Shown here piece after piece: positions 34,251 to 35,230 of a stretch of DNA of 35,230 nucleotides. Every line of letters starts with the position of its first letter. Positions within the stretch are counted from its first letter, which is position 1. The translations under genes were made by a program, and so were the position numbers. The DNA is taken from contig OMIV01000314.1 in NCBI GenBank assembly GCA_900299185.1, positions 1 through 35,230 of the forward strand. Direction: 5' to 3'. This DNA is from Planctomycetaceae bacterium. GTDB taxonomy: Bacteria; Planctomycetota; Planctomycetia; Planctomycetales; Planctomycetaceae. The notes under the pieces are model-generated. The model saw only the letters and a program-made list of their open reading frames with translations, made no database searches and was not told the DNA's origin.

Positions 34251-35230
34251 ATGAAACGCATGAACTTTGCACTCCTCGCGACGCTGTGCGTGACGACCTT
34301 CGTTCGAGCCGAAGAACTCTCTGACGTGCCGCGACCGATTCCGGTCACTCGGCCCGAGATGAAGCAACTGCTCGAAGACATGAAGCAGCGCACGCCGCGT
34401 ATTCCTCTGCCGGAACTCACAGAAGCAGACAAAGAGAAACTCGGTGAGCGAGCTAACCAATATGAAACTCGCTTGCGGTATCACTACTTGCCCGGCGGGC
34501 AGACGAGCCTCAATGCACGGCCCGGGACCGGTGGCGGATTTGGAGGCTTCGGCGGGTTCGGATTCTCACGCGAAGCCGATCCGAAGATGTCGCTCGACTA
34601 TGCGTTTAAGACCGAGCTGTTTTGGATCGTCTCGCGCACGAACAACTGCCAGTACTGCCTCGGCCATCAAGAGTCGAAGTTGCTCGCTGCTGGGCTGAGC
34701 GAAGATCGCATCGCGGCACTGGATGGCAACTGGATCGACTTCGCTCCCAAAGAGCAGATTGCGTACGCCTTCGCGCGGAAGATCACGCTTGAGCCGCATC
34801 TCATCGGTGACGCCGATATCGAACGACTTCGCAAGCACTTCACCGACTTGCAGATTCTGGAGATGACTCTGTCAGTCGCCGGCAACAACGCGATCAATCG
34901 TTGGAAGGAAGGCGCGGGCATTCCACAGTCACATGACGGCGGTAACTTTTCGTCGGGACGCACGCGACCGGGCGAAGCAGCTCCAGCAACGACCGAAAAA
35001 CCCGCTCCGCAGACTTATCTCACCGCGACATCGCCAAAGTTTGAGAAGACCGTGAGCGAAGTCGCGGCGATCACATTCGACCCGAAGACCGGTGAAGTCA
35101 CTCGTTCGACAGTTTTCAAACGCGCTCCGCTCGAAGCCCGAGCCGATGCGGAAAAAGCTCTCGCGGCTTGTGCGACTCGGACGCCGCGTTTGCTGTTGCT
35201 CAGTGATTCAGAAGCTCGCGAGGTGGTGAA
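34251..35230 (+). CDS. Exported AhpD/carboxymuconolactone decarboxylase-like protein, 3' end missing
   Basis: The frame is open from ATG 34251 to the window edge, at least 326 residues. A signal peptide (about 1-20, ending FVRAEE) leads into a first domain with the AhpD-type active-site motif RTNNCQYCLGHQESKL at about 126-141. The two Cys and the His form the CxxC-x2-H relay used for peroxide reduction or other redox work. A Gly/Phe-rich loop (GGGFGGFGGFGF) lies before it. After a linker (PATTEKPAPQTY) a second related domain seems to begin (TPRLLLLSDSEAREVV), as in tandem-domain versions of the family. AAGG lies about six bases before the start. Export is unusual for AhpD proteins but seen in planctomycetes. 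Confidence 0.82.
   Translation, partial: MKRMNFALLATLCVTTFVRAEELSDVPRPIPVTRPEMKQLLEDMKQRTPRIPLPELTEADKEKLGERANQYETRLRYHYLPGGQTSLNARPGTGGGFGGFGGFGFSREADPKMSLDYAFKTELFWIVSRTNNCQYCLGHQESKLLAAGLSEDRIAALDGNWIDFAPKEQIAYAFARKITLEPHLIGDADIERLRKHFTDLQILEMTLSVAGNNAINRWKEGAGIPQSHDGGNFSSGRTRPGEAAPATTEKPAPQTYLTATSPKFEKTVSEVAAITFDPKTGEVTRSTVFKRAPLEARADAEKALAACATRTPRLLLLSDSEAREVV

Overview
The window looks like a chromosomal segment of a planctomycete of moderately high G+C. The evidence is the protein families present: three DUF1559 proteins with pseudopilin-type N-termini, two secreted DUF1501 proteins, a DUF4058 protein, two ECF sigma factors of the planctomycete type (one next to a Ser/Thr kinase with a TPR-like C-terminus), a secreted Tat-dependent intradiol dioxygenase and NHL-repeat and EF-hand exported proteins. 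I see no phage, integrase, transposase, CRISPR array or rRNA operon. Most genes sit alone or in short operons with wide intergenic gaps.

Left part (1-9.3 kb). On the minus strand an ECF sigma factor lies upstream of a large membrane-anchored Ser/Thr kinase. Divergent from them, on the plus strand, is a run of exported proteins: an intradiol ring-cleavage dioxygenase preceded by a terminator-like leader hairpin, an EF-hand protein, a small Gly/Thr/Ser-rich Tat protein, a lipoprotein and a DUF1559 protein. A secreted alpha/beta hydrolase on the minus strand closes this part.

Middle (9.6-19.8 kb). A second ECF sigma factor is followed by speD (S-adenosylmethionine decarboxylase). Next comes an intergenic stretch full of palindromes, then two DUF1501 genes pointing apart with a vapBC toxin-antitoxin pair between them, and a six-repeat NHL propeller protein. 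After these are a TatC with an enlarged first periplasmic loop, which would serve the several Tat substrates here, a nucleoside-phosphorylase-family protein and a protein resembling CBM9 modules.

Right part (19.8-35.2 kb). This holds a DUF2079 membrane protein, an RbsA-type double ATPase without a visible permease, a second DUF1559 gene, tRNA-His(GTG) with a very good terminator, an mlaE-mlaF-mlaD lipid-transport operon and a DUF4058 gene. It continues with a sugar isomerase-like TIM barrel, a UxuB/YjmF-like short-chain dehydrogenase, a small secreted unknown, a third DUF1559 gene followed by a lipoprotein, and the start of an AhpD/carboxymuconolactone-decarboxylase-like exported protein that runs off the end.

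The intergenic DNA carries at least three kinds of dispersed palindromic element. The clearest is a composite repeat of two opposed hairpins around CTACGTAG, present in two good copies and one decayed copy. I found no convincing wholly new multi-gene system. The best leads are these repeats, the structured leaders of the dioxygenase and tatC genes, the TatC loop insertion, and the cluster of exported proteins around the dioxygenase.
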